A stretch of 64,000 nucleotides of DNA from Natronobiforma cellulositropha (GTDB lineage: Archaea > Halobacteriota > Halobacteria > Halobacteriales > Natrialbaceae): NCBI RefSeq assembly GCF_025629245.1, contig NZ_JANZXN010000015.1, positions 62,001-126,000 of the forward strand, written 5' to 3'. Position 1 is the stretch's first letter. The number at the start of each line of letters is the position of its first letter. The translations under genes and the position numbers were made by a program. Positions 27,435 through 35,816 of the stretch are shown piece after piece. A model generated the notes under the pieces. That model searched no databases and was not told the origin of the DNA. It worked only from the letters and a program-made list of their open reading frames with translations.

Positions 27435-28585
27435 GCTGCAGCCTCCATGATCGTAGTGATGACACAGTTTCCAAAGCCACCGACGTTACAGCAGAGCCCG
27501 ACCTCCGCGTCGACCTGTCGCGGTCCCGCCTCGCCGACCAGTTGCTCGTAGATCTCGACGCCCTGGGCGACGCCGCTCGCACCGAGCGGATGCCCCTTCG
27601 ACTTCAACCCGCCCGAGGTGTTGATCGGTAACTCGCTCTCGCGGTCGGTCCGGCCCTCCTCGACGTGCATCCACGCCTCGCCCTGGTCGGCGAAGCCCAG
27701 CCCCTCCATCTGGAGGAACTCGAGGATGGTGAACATGTCGTGGAGTTCGGCGACGTCGATGTCCTCGGGTCCGTAGCCGCTCATCTCGTAGGCCGCGGCC
27801 CCGCTCTCGACGACACCAGCCATGATCGTCGGATCGGGGCGCTCGTGGACGACGTGGGTGTCCGTCGCACCGGCGATACCCGAGACGACGGCGTACTCGT
27901 CGGTGTACTCTTTCGCGACCGACTCGGGACAGAACAACAGGGCTGCGCTGCCGTCGGTGATCGGACAGAAGTCGTAGAGCCTGAGCGGGTCGGCGATGAC
28001 CGGCGACTCGAGCACCGTCTCGAGGTCGACTTCCTTCTGGAACTGCGCGTGGGGGTTGTCGACGCCGTTTTTGTGGTTCTTCACTGCGACCTTCGCGAGG
28101 CTCTCTCGCGGTGCATCGAAGCGCTCCAGATAGTGACGCGCCGTCAGCCCCGCGAACGAAGGGAGCGTCAGGCCATGTTTGTACTCACAGGGGTGGGTGA
28201 TCGAAGCGATGACGTCGGTCGACTCGGCGGTCGTCTTGTGGGTCATCTTCTCACCACCGACGAGCAAGGTCATCTCGCTCGCGCCGCTGGCGACCGACTG
28301 CCAGGCGGCGTACATTCCGGCCCCGCCGCTCGAGCTCGTCTGGTCGACGCGCTGGGCGTACGCCGGGAGCAAGTCGAGGTCGTGCGCCAGCGCGTTCATG
28401 ATCCCCGTCTGGCCTTCGAACTCACCGCTGGCCATGTTCGAGACGTAGAGGTGTTCTATCGCCGCCGGATCGACGCCCCCGTCCTCGAGACAGGCGACTC
28501 CCGCCTCGACGAGCAACTCACAGATCCACTCTTCGCGCTGGCCGAACTGGGTCATCGACGCCCCGATGATCGCAACACGTTCCAT
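27431..28585 (-). CDS. Thiolase-like protein, nucleophilic cysteine replaced by serine
   Basis: A 384-residue thiolase-fold protein (acetyl-CoA C-acyltransferase/SCP2-like). The start MERVAIIGASMTQFGQREEW and the C-terminal motifs GGLKSKGHPLGASG (catalytic His) and GLCCNVGGFGNCVI (second Cys) are intact. At the usual CxSGG site the sequence is VDQTSSSGGAGMY, so the nucleophilic Cys appears to be Ser84. It may be a non-thiolase paralog with a changed acyl reaction. ATG 28585 is preferred; 28597 is possible. It is co-translated with the DUF35 protein. Confidence 0.85.
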   Translation of the reverse strand: MERVAIIGASMTQFGQREEWICELLVEAGVACLEDGGVDPAAIEHLYVSNMASGEFEGQTGIMNALAHDLDLLPAYAQRVDQTSSSGGAGMYAAWQSVASGASEMTLLVGGEKMTHKTTAESTDVIASITHPCEYKHGLTLPSFAGLTARHYLERFDAPRESLAKVAVKNHKNGVDNPHAQFQKEVDLETVLESPVIADPLRLYDFCPITDGSAALLFCPESVAKEYTDEYAVVSGIAGATDTHVVHERPDPTIMAGVVESGAAAYEMSGYGPEDIDVAELHDMFTILEFLQMEGLGFADQGEAWMHVEEGRTDRESELPINTSGGLKSKGHPLGASGVAQGVEIYEQLVGEAGPRQVDAEVGLCCNVGGFGNCVITTIMEAAA

Positions 28586-28650
28586 ACGCTCACCCATTCG
28601 GATCAACGATTTATAGGATGTGGAAACGACAGCGCCTGCCGACCGGCCGG

Positions 28651-29949
28651 CTACGCCGACTCGAGGTGTGCCGTCAACTCGCTCGCTCGAGCGCGCGCCT
28701 GCTCGATGACTGCGGGACGGGCCTCGAAGGAGACCACCACGTCGTCGTCACCGTACTCGACGGTCTCGACGTGGCCGTTGTCGTGGATCCAGGAGACGAG
28801 GCTCATGGTGTCGTCGGTCATCTCGAGCATCAGTCGCTCGTGTTCCCAGGCGGGCAGTTCGGCGTCGATTCGCTCTCTGAGCGCGTCGACGTTCTCACCG
28901 CGGGCTGCACTGACGGTGACCGGGTTCGGTGCGAGCGCCGACAGCACCTCGCGCTTCTCGGCTAACTCCTCCTCGCTCACCCGGTCGATCTTGTTCAACA
29001 CGGTCACGATCGGGGCCTCGTTGCGCTCGTAGAGCGTGTCGTGGCAGGTGACGAGCTTCTCGTGAATCTCCTCGACTGGCTCGCTCACGTCGACGACGAG
29101 CAACACCAGGTCCGCCCGGTAGACCGAGTCGAGGGTGGACTTGAACGACTCGACCAGCCAGTGTGGCAGGTTGCTGACGAAGCCGACGGTGTCGGTCACC
29201 AACACGTTGCGCGGTTCGATCGCCGCGCGGCGGGTCGTCGTCCCGAGCGTCGTGAACAGCTGATCTCTCGACTCGGCGGTCGCCTCGAGATCCGGGTGTA
29301 AGTCCTCGTTCTCGTCGACGTCGAGGTCCGCGGCGAGCCGACGCATCAGCGTCGACTTTCCGGCGTTGGTGTAGCCCGCCAGCGCGACGAGGTCGAATCC
29401 CGAGGCGCGCCGTCGCTCGCGGCGCTGTTCCTCGGTTCGCTCGATCTGTGCGAGTTCGTCCGTGATCCGGCTGATCTGGGCTTTGATGTCGCGTTCGCGA
29501 CTCTCGTCGTACTCCCCGAGACCCATGAATCCGGGGTGTTCGTCGCGCTTGGCGAGGCTCGCCTTCGCCTCCGCCCGCGGCAGTTCGTAGCGCAGTTCGG
29601 CGAGTTCGACCTGGAGCTGTGCCTTCCTGGTCTGGGCGCGCTGGCCGAAGATCTCGAGGATCAGCGTGAACCGGTCGATCACTTCGACGCCGTCGGGGAG
29701 CAGTCGGCCTAAGTTGTACGTCTGGTAGGGACCGAGGCGGTTGTCGAAGATCACCGTCGACGCGTCGGTGGCGTCGACGACGGCGACGAGTTCGTCTGCC
29801 TTCCCCTCACCCAGCTGAAGCGCCGGATCTGCCTTCCGCGACTGGGTCAGCTCGCCGACGACCTCGTAGCCCGCAGCCCTCGCCAGCTCTCGGATCTCGC
29901 TCGTATCTACACTCCCGGAGTCGACGCGCTTTGCGATGATTGTCCTCAT
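28651..29949 (-). CDS. hflX: GTPase HflX
   Basis: A 432-residue HflX-type ribosome-associated GTPase. The N-terminal HflX domain (1-180) has LGEGKADELVAVVDA, FDNRLGPYQTYNL and GQRAQTRKAQLQVELAEL. The G domain has G1 GYTNAGKST (192-200), G3 DTVGF (253-257) and G4 NKID (319-322). HflX binds the large ribosomal subunit and splits stalled ribosomes. Between G1 and the switch-I TT there is an acidic insert, LDVDENEDLHPDLEATAESR, that most bacterial HflX lack. The start at 29949 matches the family N-terminus. Confidence 0.93.
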   Translation of the reverse strand: MRTIIAKRVDSGSVDTSEIRELARAAGYEVVGELTQSRKADPALQLGEGKADELVAVVDATDASTVIFDNRLGPYQTYNLGRLLPDGVEVIDRFTLILEIFGQRAQTRKAQLQVELAELRYELPRAEAKASLAKRDEHPGFMGLGEYDESRERDIKAQISRITDELAQIERTEEQRRERRRASGFDLVALAGYTNAGKSTLMRRLAADLDVDENEDLHPDLEATAESRDQLFTTLGTTTRRAAIEPRNVLVTDTVGFVSNLPHWLVESFKSTLDSVYRADLVLLVVDVSEPVEEIHEKLVTCHDTLYERNEAPIVTVLNKIDRVSEEELAEKREVLSALAPNPVTVSAARGENVDALRERIDAELPAWEHERLMLEMTDDTMSLVSWIHDNGHVETVEYGDDDVVVSFEARPAVIEQARARASELTAHLESA

Positions 29950-30286
29950 AACTCTCTCTGCCCTCGTGAACGGCGTGGTCGTCGCGGGCGGCCGACCCGT
30001 TCTCGGCGGTCGCTGCCTCCACAGGCCGCTGGCTCGCGCTCGAGTGGCCACCGGCTACCAGAACGGTGCGGTCGCTCGCGGTCGGTCGTCACGGCTCGGT
30101 CGACGGCGCTCGCGGGCCGTCGACGGGTACACCACGCGTTCACGATGGGAGGGACGCCGGTCGGTCACCCCCACGGTGTTGGACGCTCATACGCAGGCTA
30201 CGTCCCGGGCGACCTTCAATCTCGTGGCGTCGGTCGATGTCCGGACACCACAACAGTCTTATCGACTGACGGAAGTCGATGAGACA
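29950..30286. other. Divergent intergenic region, hflX/FUN14
   Basis: 337 bp with no credible gene. It is GC-rich except near the right end, where the TATA-like CTTATCG (30258-30264) serves the FUN14 gene. I see no RNA motif. Confidence 0.4.
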
Positions 30287-30592
30287 ATGATCGATATCGA
30301 TCTCAACGCGCTCGGTCTCGAGTTCGGCACGGGTGCCGTCATCGGACTGCTCATGGGATTCGCGGCGAAGAAGGTCGCGAAACTCGTCGCGATCATCGTC
30401 GGTGTCCAGCTCGTCATCTTCCGCTACCTCGAGTCGCGCGGGATTCTCATCGTCGACTGGGACGCCCTCAGTGCGGGCCTGATCAGCGCGAGCGAACACG
30501 CCGATCCGAGCTACCTCGAGACCGTCATCTCGACGCTCTCGGTTGGTGCCGGGTTCACGGCAGGCTTTCTCATCGGCTTCCGCCGCGGGTGA
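30287..30592 (+). CDS. FUN14 family membrane protein
   Basis: A 101-residue small membrane protein of the FUN14 family: GTGAVIGLLMGFAAKKVAKL (TM1, about 14-33), VAIIVGVQLVIFRYLESRGI (TM2) and a C-terminal hydrophobic segment, LSVGAGFTAGFLIGF. The family is found in archaea and eukaryotes (mitophagy receptor FUNDC1), but the archaeal role is unknown. A TATA box 23-29 nt upstream supports the ATG at 30287. Confidence 0.85.
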   Translation: MIDIDLNALGLEFGTGAVIGLLMGFAAKKVAKLVAIIVGVQLVIFRYLESRGILIVDWDALSAGLISASEHADPSYLETVISTLSVGAGFTAGFLIGFRRG

Positions 30593-30621
30593 GGCACCTG
30601 GCGGGGCGTGGCCGTTTCCAG

Positions 30622-31347
30622 CTACCGCGTCCGTAACTCGTCTTTGTCCTTGACGATCTGTGTCTCGGCCTCCCCGCTCGTGTGCTCGTTGACCACGTCG
30701 TAGAAGTCGTTCTGTAAGCCGGCCGGGAAGGTGACGACGCCGATCCAGGAGCCGTCGGGCTGCCACTCCTCGCGCTCGAGATCGCCGTACTGGCGGACTT
30801 TCGCCTGCGCGCTCCCGGCGTACTCCGCTGGGAGTTGAACCGCGATCGAGACCTCCTCGAACCGGATCGGGATCACGGGCCGGAGTGCGTCGAGCGCCTC
30901 GTCGACCTGTTCTTCGACCGGCGTCATCGGATCGACGGTGAAGCCCGCCTCCTCGAGTGCGTTCTCGATTCGTTCCGGCGGATGGGGCGCGTCGTCCATC
31001 TGCGGGTTGATGGCGTTGCGCGCGATGGTCGTGATCAGCTGACGACGCTTCTGTTCTTGCATCTCGCGGCGCTGGTCGGCCGTGATCTGGATCTCCCCGC
31101 GCTCGATCACCTGCGGGATGATCTCGAGGGGGTCGGTCGTCTCGAAGGCCTTCTCGAGGTCGGTCTCTGCGGGCCGGTCACCCGTCGCGGCGTTGTCGAA
31201 GACGTCCTCTGCGGCGATCACGTCCTCGATCTCGCCGTCGAACTCGCCGCGCTTGATCGCGAGCGCTGCGTCCGGGTCGACTAACACTTCGAAGCGCGCG
31301 CCGTGTGACTCGAGTCGCGCCGTCACCGCCTCGTCGAGCGATATCAT
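30622..31347 (-). CDS. sdo1: SBDS/Sdo1 ribosome maturation protein
   Basis: A 241-residue archaeal SBDS homolog beginning MISLDEAVTARLESHGARFE, with the three-domain layout: FYSH domain (1-85), helical middle with GEIQITADQRREMQEQKRRQ (about 110-165), and an RRM-like end with PIRFEEVSIAVQLPAEYAGS. In eukaryotes it helps release eIF6 from the 60S subunit; archaea have the same partners. It follows psmA on the same strand, the conserved archaeal order. The ATG at 31347 matches the family. Confidence 0.94.
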   Translation of the reverse strand: MISLDEAVTARLESHGARFEVLVDPDAALAIKRGEFDGEIEDVIAAEDVFDNAATGDRPAETDLEKAFETTDPLEIIPQVIERGEIQITADQRREMQEQKRRQLITTIARNAINPQMDDAPHPPERIENALEEAGFTVDPMTPVEEQVDEALDALRPVIPIRFEEVSIAVQLPAEYAGSAQAKVRQYGDLEREEWQPDGSWIGVVTFPAGLQNDFYDVVNEHTSGEAETQIVKDKDELRTR

Positions 31348-31477
31348 GCCTACCGATAGCAGGGGGCGGGTAAAAGACCTTTCTTGCTGGACGCACGTTC
31401 GTGGCGGGTCGCCAGTCCGCGACCGACCTGTCGCTGTCGGGAAGTGGCGTGAAAACGAACCTCCGCATCCGATCCGC

Positions 31478-32239
31478 TTATTCGGCGTCTTCGTCCTCGC
31501 CCTCACCCTCGTCTAGGAGGTCGTTCTCGACGAGGTACTCTTCGATCTGGTCGTAATCGAACTGCTCGAAGGACTCGGTCTCGACGTCGACCGTCGCGAG
31601 ACCGACCTCGTTGGGCAGCAGCGACCCCTCGTTGACCGACGCCAGCGAGTCGAGCGCGAGCGCGATGCCGCCATCCAGGTCGGCCTCCTCGTCGTAGTTC
31701 TCCTCTAAGTAGCCCTGGAGTTCACCGCGCTCTGCGCCGACGGCGAGGGCCTTCCACTCGTAGGGCGTCCCGGAGGGGTCGGTCTCGAACAGGCGCGGCT
31801 CGCCGTTCTCGATACCGCCGACGATCAGCGCGACACCGAACGGGCGGGCACCGCCGACCTGGGTGTACTGCTGGATGTGGTCGGTGACGGTCTTCGTCAG
31901 CGTCTCGACGCCGATCGGCTCGCCGTAGCGGAGGTGGTTGACCTGCCCCTGGCGGCGGGCGAAGTCGATTAGCTGGCGGGCGTCGGCGACGTGGCCCGCG
32001 CTCGCGATGCCGATGTGGTCGTCGGCCTTGTGGATCTTCTCGACGCTCGAGTCCTCGAGCAGTGGCGACGGAATCCGTTTGTCGACGGCGAGGACGACCC
32101 CGCCGTTGGTTCGGATCCCGATGCTCGCGGTCCCGCGCTTGACCGCTTCGCGGGCGTACTCCACCTGGTAGAGTCTGCCGTCGGGCGAGAAGATCGTGAT
32201 GCCGCGGTCGTACGCCTGCTGTTGGGCTTGTCCCTGCAT
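31478..32239 (-). CDS. psmA: Proteasome subunit alpha
   Basis: A 253-residue 20S proteasome alpha subunit. It has the alpha signature YDRGITIFSPDGRLYQVEYA at the N-terminus, then RGTASIGIRTNGGVVLAVDK and the C-terminal acidic tail DEGEGEDEDAE. Alpha subunits form the outer gated rings. It lies between rnp2 and sdo1 in a conserved translation/proteolysis block. A TATA-like TATTTAG at 32419-32425 could start a transcript with a leader of about 155 nt. Confidence 0.96.
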   Translation of the reverse strand: MQGQAQQQAYDRGITIFSPDGRLYQVEYAREAVKRGTASIGIRTNGGVVLAVDKRIPSPLLEDSSVEKIHKADDHIGIASAGHVADARQLIDFARRQGQVNHLRYGEPIGVETLTKTVTDHIQQYTQVGGARPFGVALIVGGIENGEPRLFETDPSGTPYEWKALAVGAERGELQGYLEENYDEEADLDGGIALALDSLASVNEGSLLPNEVGLATVDVETESFEQFDYDQIEEYLVENDLLDEGEGEDEDAE

Positions 32240-32532
32240 AGTATCACATTAAATCGAGGTCTGTCGCGTTCGACTTCGCCGTCGCGAGTCGAGCGCCTCG
32301 AACGCGGCTCCCACACGGGGGGCCGCGCACACGGGTGGCTTCCATCTCCGTGACGGCGACTCGGTCTGCGATCTCGAACACGACGTTTCTCTCTTCCCGA
32401 ACTTGCCCGTGGCGTCCTAAATACTTTTCTTCCCGCGGTTTCGTGGCCGCTAGGCGAAGGTTCATACGCGGTGACCCCCGCGGGGGACGAGTCGGCCACG
32501 GGTCCACCTCGAGACGCCCCCTCCGACCCCGC
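32240..32532 (-). promoter_or_regulatory. psmA upstream region with internal promoter
   Basis: A 293-bp gap inside an otherwise compact gene block. On the minus strand AAAAGTATTTAGG (32416-32428) is a good TATA element for a psmA transcript. A 73-codon open frame (32465-32244) covers the gap but starts upstream of that TATA and has less GC at third positions than true genes here, so I do not call it. Confidence 0.45.
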
Positions 32533-32892
32533 TCACTCGAGCGCCCGTTCGGGAGTCATCCGCGAGGCCGCACGGATCGTCCCGCTGACGCCACGGACGC
32601 AGAGACCGAGCGGCGCGCCGTCGACCTCGTCGATACAGGCCAGGGCGGCCCGCGCGCGCTCGCTCTCGCCGTGGCGGGCGCGAACGATCGCTTCGCCTGC
32701 CCCATCCGAGAAGGTGAACCGGACGACGCGCAGGTCGGCGTCGGCGCTGCCGGGGTCACCGAGGAGGTTCTGTCCAGCGTACCACACCTCGCGCTGGAAC
32801 GACCGACGCTCGATGGCGACACCCGACTGTGACTCGAGGGTGAGCGCCAGGTAGCGCCACCGCGGTCGGATGTGTTTGGGGAGGTGTTTCAC
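32533..32892 (-). CDS. rnp2: Ribonuclease P protein component 2 (Pop5)
   Basis: A 119-residue archaeal Pop5/Rnp2 with the characteristic start MKHLPKHIRPRWRYLALTLE and the LRVVRFTFSDGAGEAIVRAR core strand. Together with Rpp30 it activates the RNase P RNA for tRNA 5' maturation. It lies 28 bp after the methyltransferase gene, within the rnp3-methyltransferase-rnp2 run. Confidence 0.94.
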   Translation of the reverse strand: MKHLPKHIRPRWRYLALTLESQSGVAIERRSFQREVWYAGQNLLGDPGSADADLRVVRFTFSDGAGEAIVRARHGESERARAALACIDEVDGAPLGLCVRGVSGTIRAASRMTPERALE

Positions 32893-32920
32893 TGTCCACC
32901 TCGCCCGCGTCGGTGGGCGG

Positions 32921-33553
32921 TCACGTCTCTCGCCCTCGCTCTCGCTCTGCGACCAGCACGCCGACCTGGTCGTGGACGCGCTCGACCGCAGTCAGCGAGA
33001 AGCCCGCGTCGGTCAGTGCGTCGGCGAGGACGCCGACTGTCGCTGGATCGTCGACATCGGGATCGTAGAACGGCTCGTCGGGGTCGGGTTCGCCGAAGAA
33101 CATCACGTCGCCGAGGACGAACTTCCGTGGCTCGAGTCCGGCGATCATGTCGAACGCCTCGCGTTTCTCCTCGTCGGCGAGGTGGTGGAGTGCGAAGTTC
33201 GAGGTGACGAGGTCTACACGAGCGTCATCGCCGTTACCCTCGTACGCTGGCTCGCGGAAGGTCCCGTAGCCGAACTCGACGTTCTCGAGACCGTCGGCCG
33301 CCGCCTTCTCGCGTGCTCGCTCGAGCATGCCCTCGCTGATGTCGCGGCCGACGACGCGCTCCGCGTCGGGGGCGAGCGCCAGTGCGATTGCGCCCGTCCC
33401 CGTGCCGAGGTCGAGGACGACCTCGTCGGACCCGGGTGCAGCGTGGTCGATCACCAGCGCAGCACACGCACGGTACTCCGTGGAGGCGGACTCGTCGTAC
33501 GCGGCTGCGAGCGCGTCGAAGCGGGCCGCGTGTTCCTCAATCGTCTTCTTCAT
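32921..33553 (-). CDS. SAM-dependent methyltransferase
   Basis: A 210-residue class I methyltransferase with motif I VVLDLGTGTGAIALALAP, then VGRDISEGMLERAREKA and LVTSNFALHHLADEEK. It resembles the UbiE/COQ5 group but the substrate is unknown; its fixed position between RNase P genes suggests an RNA- or translation-related target. The ATG at 33553 overlaps rnp3 by 17 nt and is supported by the family start KKTIEEHAARFDALAAAYDE. Confidence 0.88.
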   Translation of the reverse strand: MKKTIEEHAARFDALAAAYDESASTEYRACAALVIDHAAPGSDEVVLDLGTGTGAIALALAPDAERVVGRDISEGMLERAREKAAADGLENVEFGYGTFREPAYEGNGDDARVDLVTSNFALHHLADEEKREAFDMIAGLEPRKFVLGDVMFFGEPDPDEPFYDPDVDDPATVGVLADALTDAGFSLTAVERVHDQVGVLVAERERGRET

Positions 33554-34241
33554 ACCGTCCCCGTTGGACCCCCGGCTCAATGAAGGAGTCGGACCGGACG
33601 GCGCGCGTTCGCTCGGCGATGACGCCCCACTCGCGTAAGCCCGCCTCGAGCGCGTCGGCCGAGAAGCCGATCACCTCGCCGAGGGCACACAGCTCTCGGG
33701 GTGCGCGTAGCTCGAAGTGTGAGGTCGGGTCAGCACTGACGACGTACGGCGCGTCGTAGTACGCGACGAGTTCGCGGAGCTTTCGGAGTGACTGAATCGC
33801 CCGAACCCGGTGGCCACCGCTCGAGCGCAATACCGGTGCGAGCGAGAACTCGAGGCGGACGCCGTTGTCGGCGGCGGCTTTCACGAGGACGTGGTTGACG
33901 TCGCCGTGGTCGGTCATGGGGTGAGCGAGCACGTCGACCTTCTCGTTCTCGACGGCGAAGCGGTTCATCGCGTTGGTGCCGCCGTGGACGGCGACGACGG
34001 TGTGTGTCGTCCGGAAGTTGCCGACGGCACCGCCGGCCCGGTGTGGGTCGTCGGCACGGATTTCGACGCCGTCGACGACGTCGATGTCGGCGGCCGCCGC
34101 GACGGCCGGGAGGTCAGTGACGGGGCGCGCGTCGGAGTGGTTCCGGACCACCACGCCCTCGAACCCGTAGTCGGCGGCGGTCTCGACCAGCCGTGAGAGA
34201 TCACTCTCCCCGTCGGGCCGGACGTGCACACTCTCGTACAT
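33537..34241 (-). CDS. rnp3: Ribonuclease P protein component 3 (Rpp30)
   Basis: A 234-residue Rpp30 with the PHP-like TIM barrel: MYESVHVRPDGESDLSRLVE, FEGVVVRNHSD, VDVLAHPMTDHGDVNHVLVK and RLEFSLAPVLRSSGGHRVRA. It pairs with Pop5 in archaeal RNase P. It is the first gene of the block rnp3-methyltransferase-rnp2-psmA-sdo1, starting 51 bp from the stop of the polyferredoxin gene. Confidence 0.94.
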   Translation of the reverse strand: MYESVHVRPDGESDLSRLVETAADYGFEGVVVRNHSDARPVTDLPAVAAAADIDVVDGVEIRADDPHRAGGAVGNFRTTHTVVAVHGGTNAMNRFAVENEKVDVLAHPMTDHGDVNHVLVKAAADNGVRLEFSLAPVLRSSGGHRVRAIQSLRKLRELVAYYDAPYVVSADPTSHFELRAPRELCALGEVIGFSADALEAGLREWGVIAERTRAVRSDSFIEPGVQRGRYEEDD

Positions 34242-34292
34242 ACGACAGTCGAATCGAAGTGAGAACTTGGGTGTTCCGTCTCTCGAGCCGTC

Positions 34293-35630
34293 TCAGAACA
34301 GTCCGAGAGAGCCGAGGTGGCCCTCGATCCATGCGGTAGTGAGGACCAGGAGCACGAGGTGAGGGACGATCGCACGGACGGCGCGCCCGTCGACGTCGGT
34401 GAGGCGCTTGGCGGCGAACCAGACGATGACTGCACCCCAGAGGACGCCGAGCCACGGCCAGATCGTCGCGTTGAACCAGTCCCAGGCGGCGATAGTCGAC
34501 TCACTCGCCAGCGCTTCCGGCAGCGAGAGGGGGATGCCGATACCGTTGAAGAGGGCGTTCAGGGTCGCGCCGCCCTCCTCGAGCCAGTTCGGGATGACGT
34601 GGTTGCCGAGCATGTACATGATGCTGTAGGGGAGGTAGGCGTAGGCGAACATGGTGAACGAGTCGCTCCAGTCGAGCCCGCTCCACCAGGTGCCGACCGC
34701 GTTCGCGAGCAGGTACGCGCCGATGGCGGCGGCGATACTCGCGAAGTAGGGGATGACGCTCAGCCACGGGTCGCCGAAGGGGACGAACACTTCGACGTGG
34801 TCGCCGAGGACGTGGTCGATGGGGAAGACCGCCCAGAGGATGATGACGAGCAGCGCTTCGTCGGGCAGCGGGATGCGCTGGCGGACGGCGGCGGCACCCG
34901 GCCAGCGAGCACGGAGCTGTACGTCACGTTCCGGGTTCTGGGTCGTACACTTCATACACGAGACACACCGACGATCGGTGCTCAGATAGTCGCTCTTGTA
35001 CTCGAGCGTCGCACACTGGACGCCCGTATCCGCGTTCTGTCTGATCTCGAACGGCGAGAGGCGGGCGGTGACGCTCATCACGCCGGTCGCCGGGCAGACG
35101 TACCGGCAGAACGCCTGGCGCTGGTAGACCAGACTGACGCCGACGGCGAGGGCGGTGAAACCGAGGAAGTAGATGCCGATCAGCTGTGGGTCGAAGACGA
35201 CGCCGAGTTTGTACATCGGCATCCGGCCGAAGACGACGAAGACGGCCGCTGAGATCATGATGACGCTCAGTGAGACGCCGAACAGTTTCAGTTTCGGACC
35301 CGTCGAGTACATCGGGAAGTGGCGCTCAAGCCCGAACCGTTGGGTGAATCGAACGATCGCTCCCATCGGGCAGACGTAACACCACACCCGTCCGAAGAGG
35401 ACGAGGCTCACGAGCATGACGCTCGACCACCAGACGCTGAAGAAGGCGACCGAGGCGAAGTTCTCGTTCGGGTTCGACGTCCCCGTAAACGCCGTCCACA
35501 GCGCCCACGCGAACAGCGAGACGCTCACCACGTGCACCGTCGGCTGGACGTACCGGTTCGTGAGCAGGAACTGGAGGAGCCGGTTGCTCGTCAGTGAGAG
35601 TTTCCACCGTGTCGAGTCCTGTGTTGCCAT
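34293..35630 (-). CDS. NapH/NosR-like membrane polyferredoxin
   Basis: A 445-residue membrane protein with at least six helices. It has two cytoplasmic CxxxCP-type motifs, RVWCYVCPMG (Cys84, Cys87) and FCRYVCPATG (Cys175, Cys179), as in NapH and NosR quinol-side electron carriers. A cluster motif CVSCMKCTTQNP (222-233) follows, but its fourth Cys is replaced; Cys206 may serve instead. It likely passes electrons between the quinone pool and a periplasmic or cytoplasmic partner not in this window. The ATG at 35630 is used. Confidence 0.83.
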   Translation of the reverse strand: MATQDSTRWKLSLTSNRLLQFLLTNRYVQPTVHVVSVSLFAWALWTAFTGTSNPNENFASVAFFSVWWSSVMLVSLVLFGRVWCYVCPMGAIVRFTQRFGLERHFPMYSTGPKLKLFGVSLSVIMISAAVFVVFGRMPMYKLGVVFDPQLIGIYFLGFTALAVGVSLVYQRQAFCRYVCPATGVMSVTARLSPFEIRQNADTGVQCATLEYKSDYLSTDRRCVSCMKCTTQNPERDVQLRARWPGAAAVRQRIPLPDEALLVIILWAVFPIDHVLGDHVEVFVPFGDPWLSVIPYFASIAAAIGAYLLANAVGTWWSGLDWSDSFTMFAYAYLPYSIMYMLGNHVIPNWLEEGGATLNALFNGIGIPLSLPEALASESTIAAWDWFNATIWPWLGVLWGAVIVWFAAKRLTDVDGRAVRAIVPHLVLLVLTTAWIEGHLGSLGLF

Positions 35631-35816
35631 ACCCAATACGTATAAACGAACGTGTGAAATACGAATTGGTACAATTACCGAATCGCCTACAGATATCGCT
35701 ACGACCTGCGATCATTTCCAGTAGATGTGGTCGGAAATTTGAGGGTCAGTAGAACTGCGCCACTCGAGCGTCCGCTCACAGGACGGTGTGTTCGAAAGAA
35801 GTCTAGGTGTGGCTGC

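Noticed and set aside
27665-29032. 455-codon plus-strand frame opposite the thiolase-like and hflX genes
   Set aside because: Antisense shadow of GC-rich codons; the minus-strand proteins have clear motifs.
32244-32465. 73-codon frame between rnp2 and psmA
   Set aside because: Weaker third-position GC than true genes, begins upstream of the likely psmA TATA box, and no family resemblance. Part of it looks coding, so it is not fully excluded.
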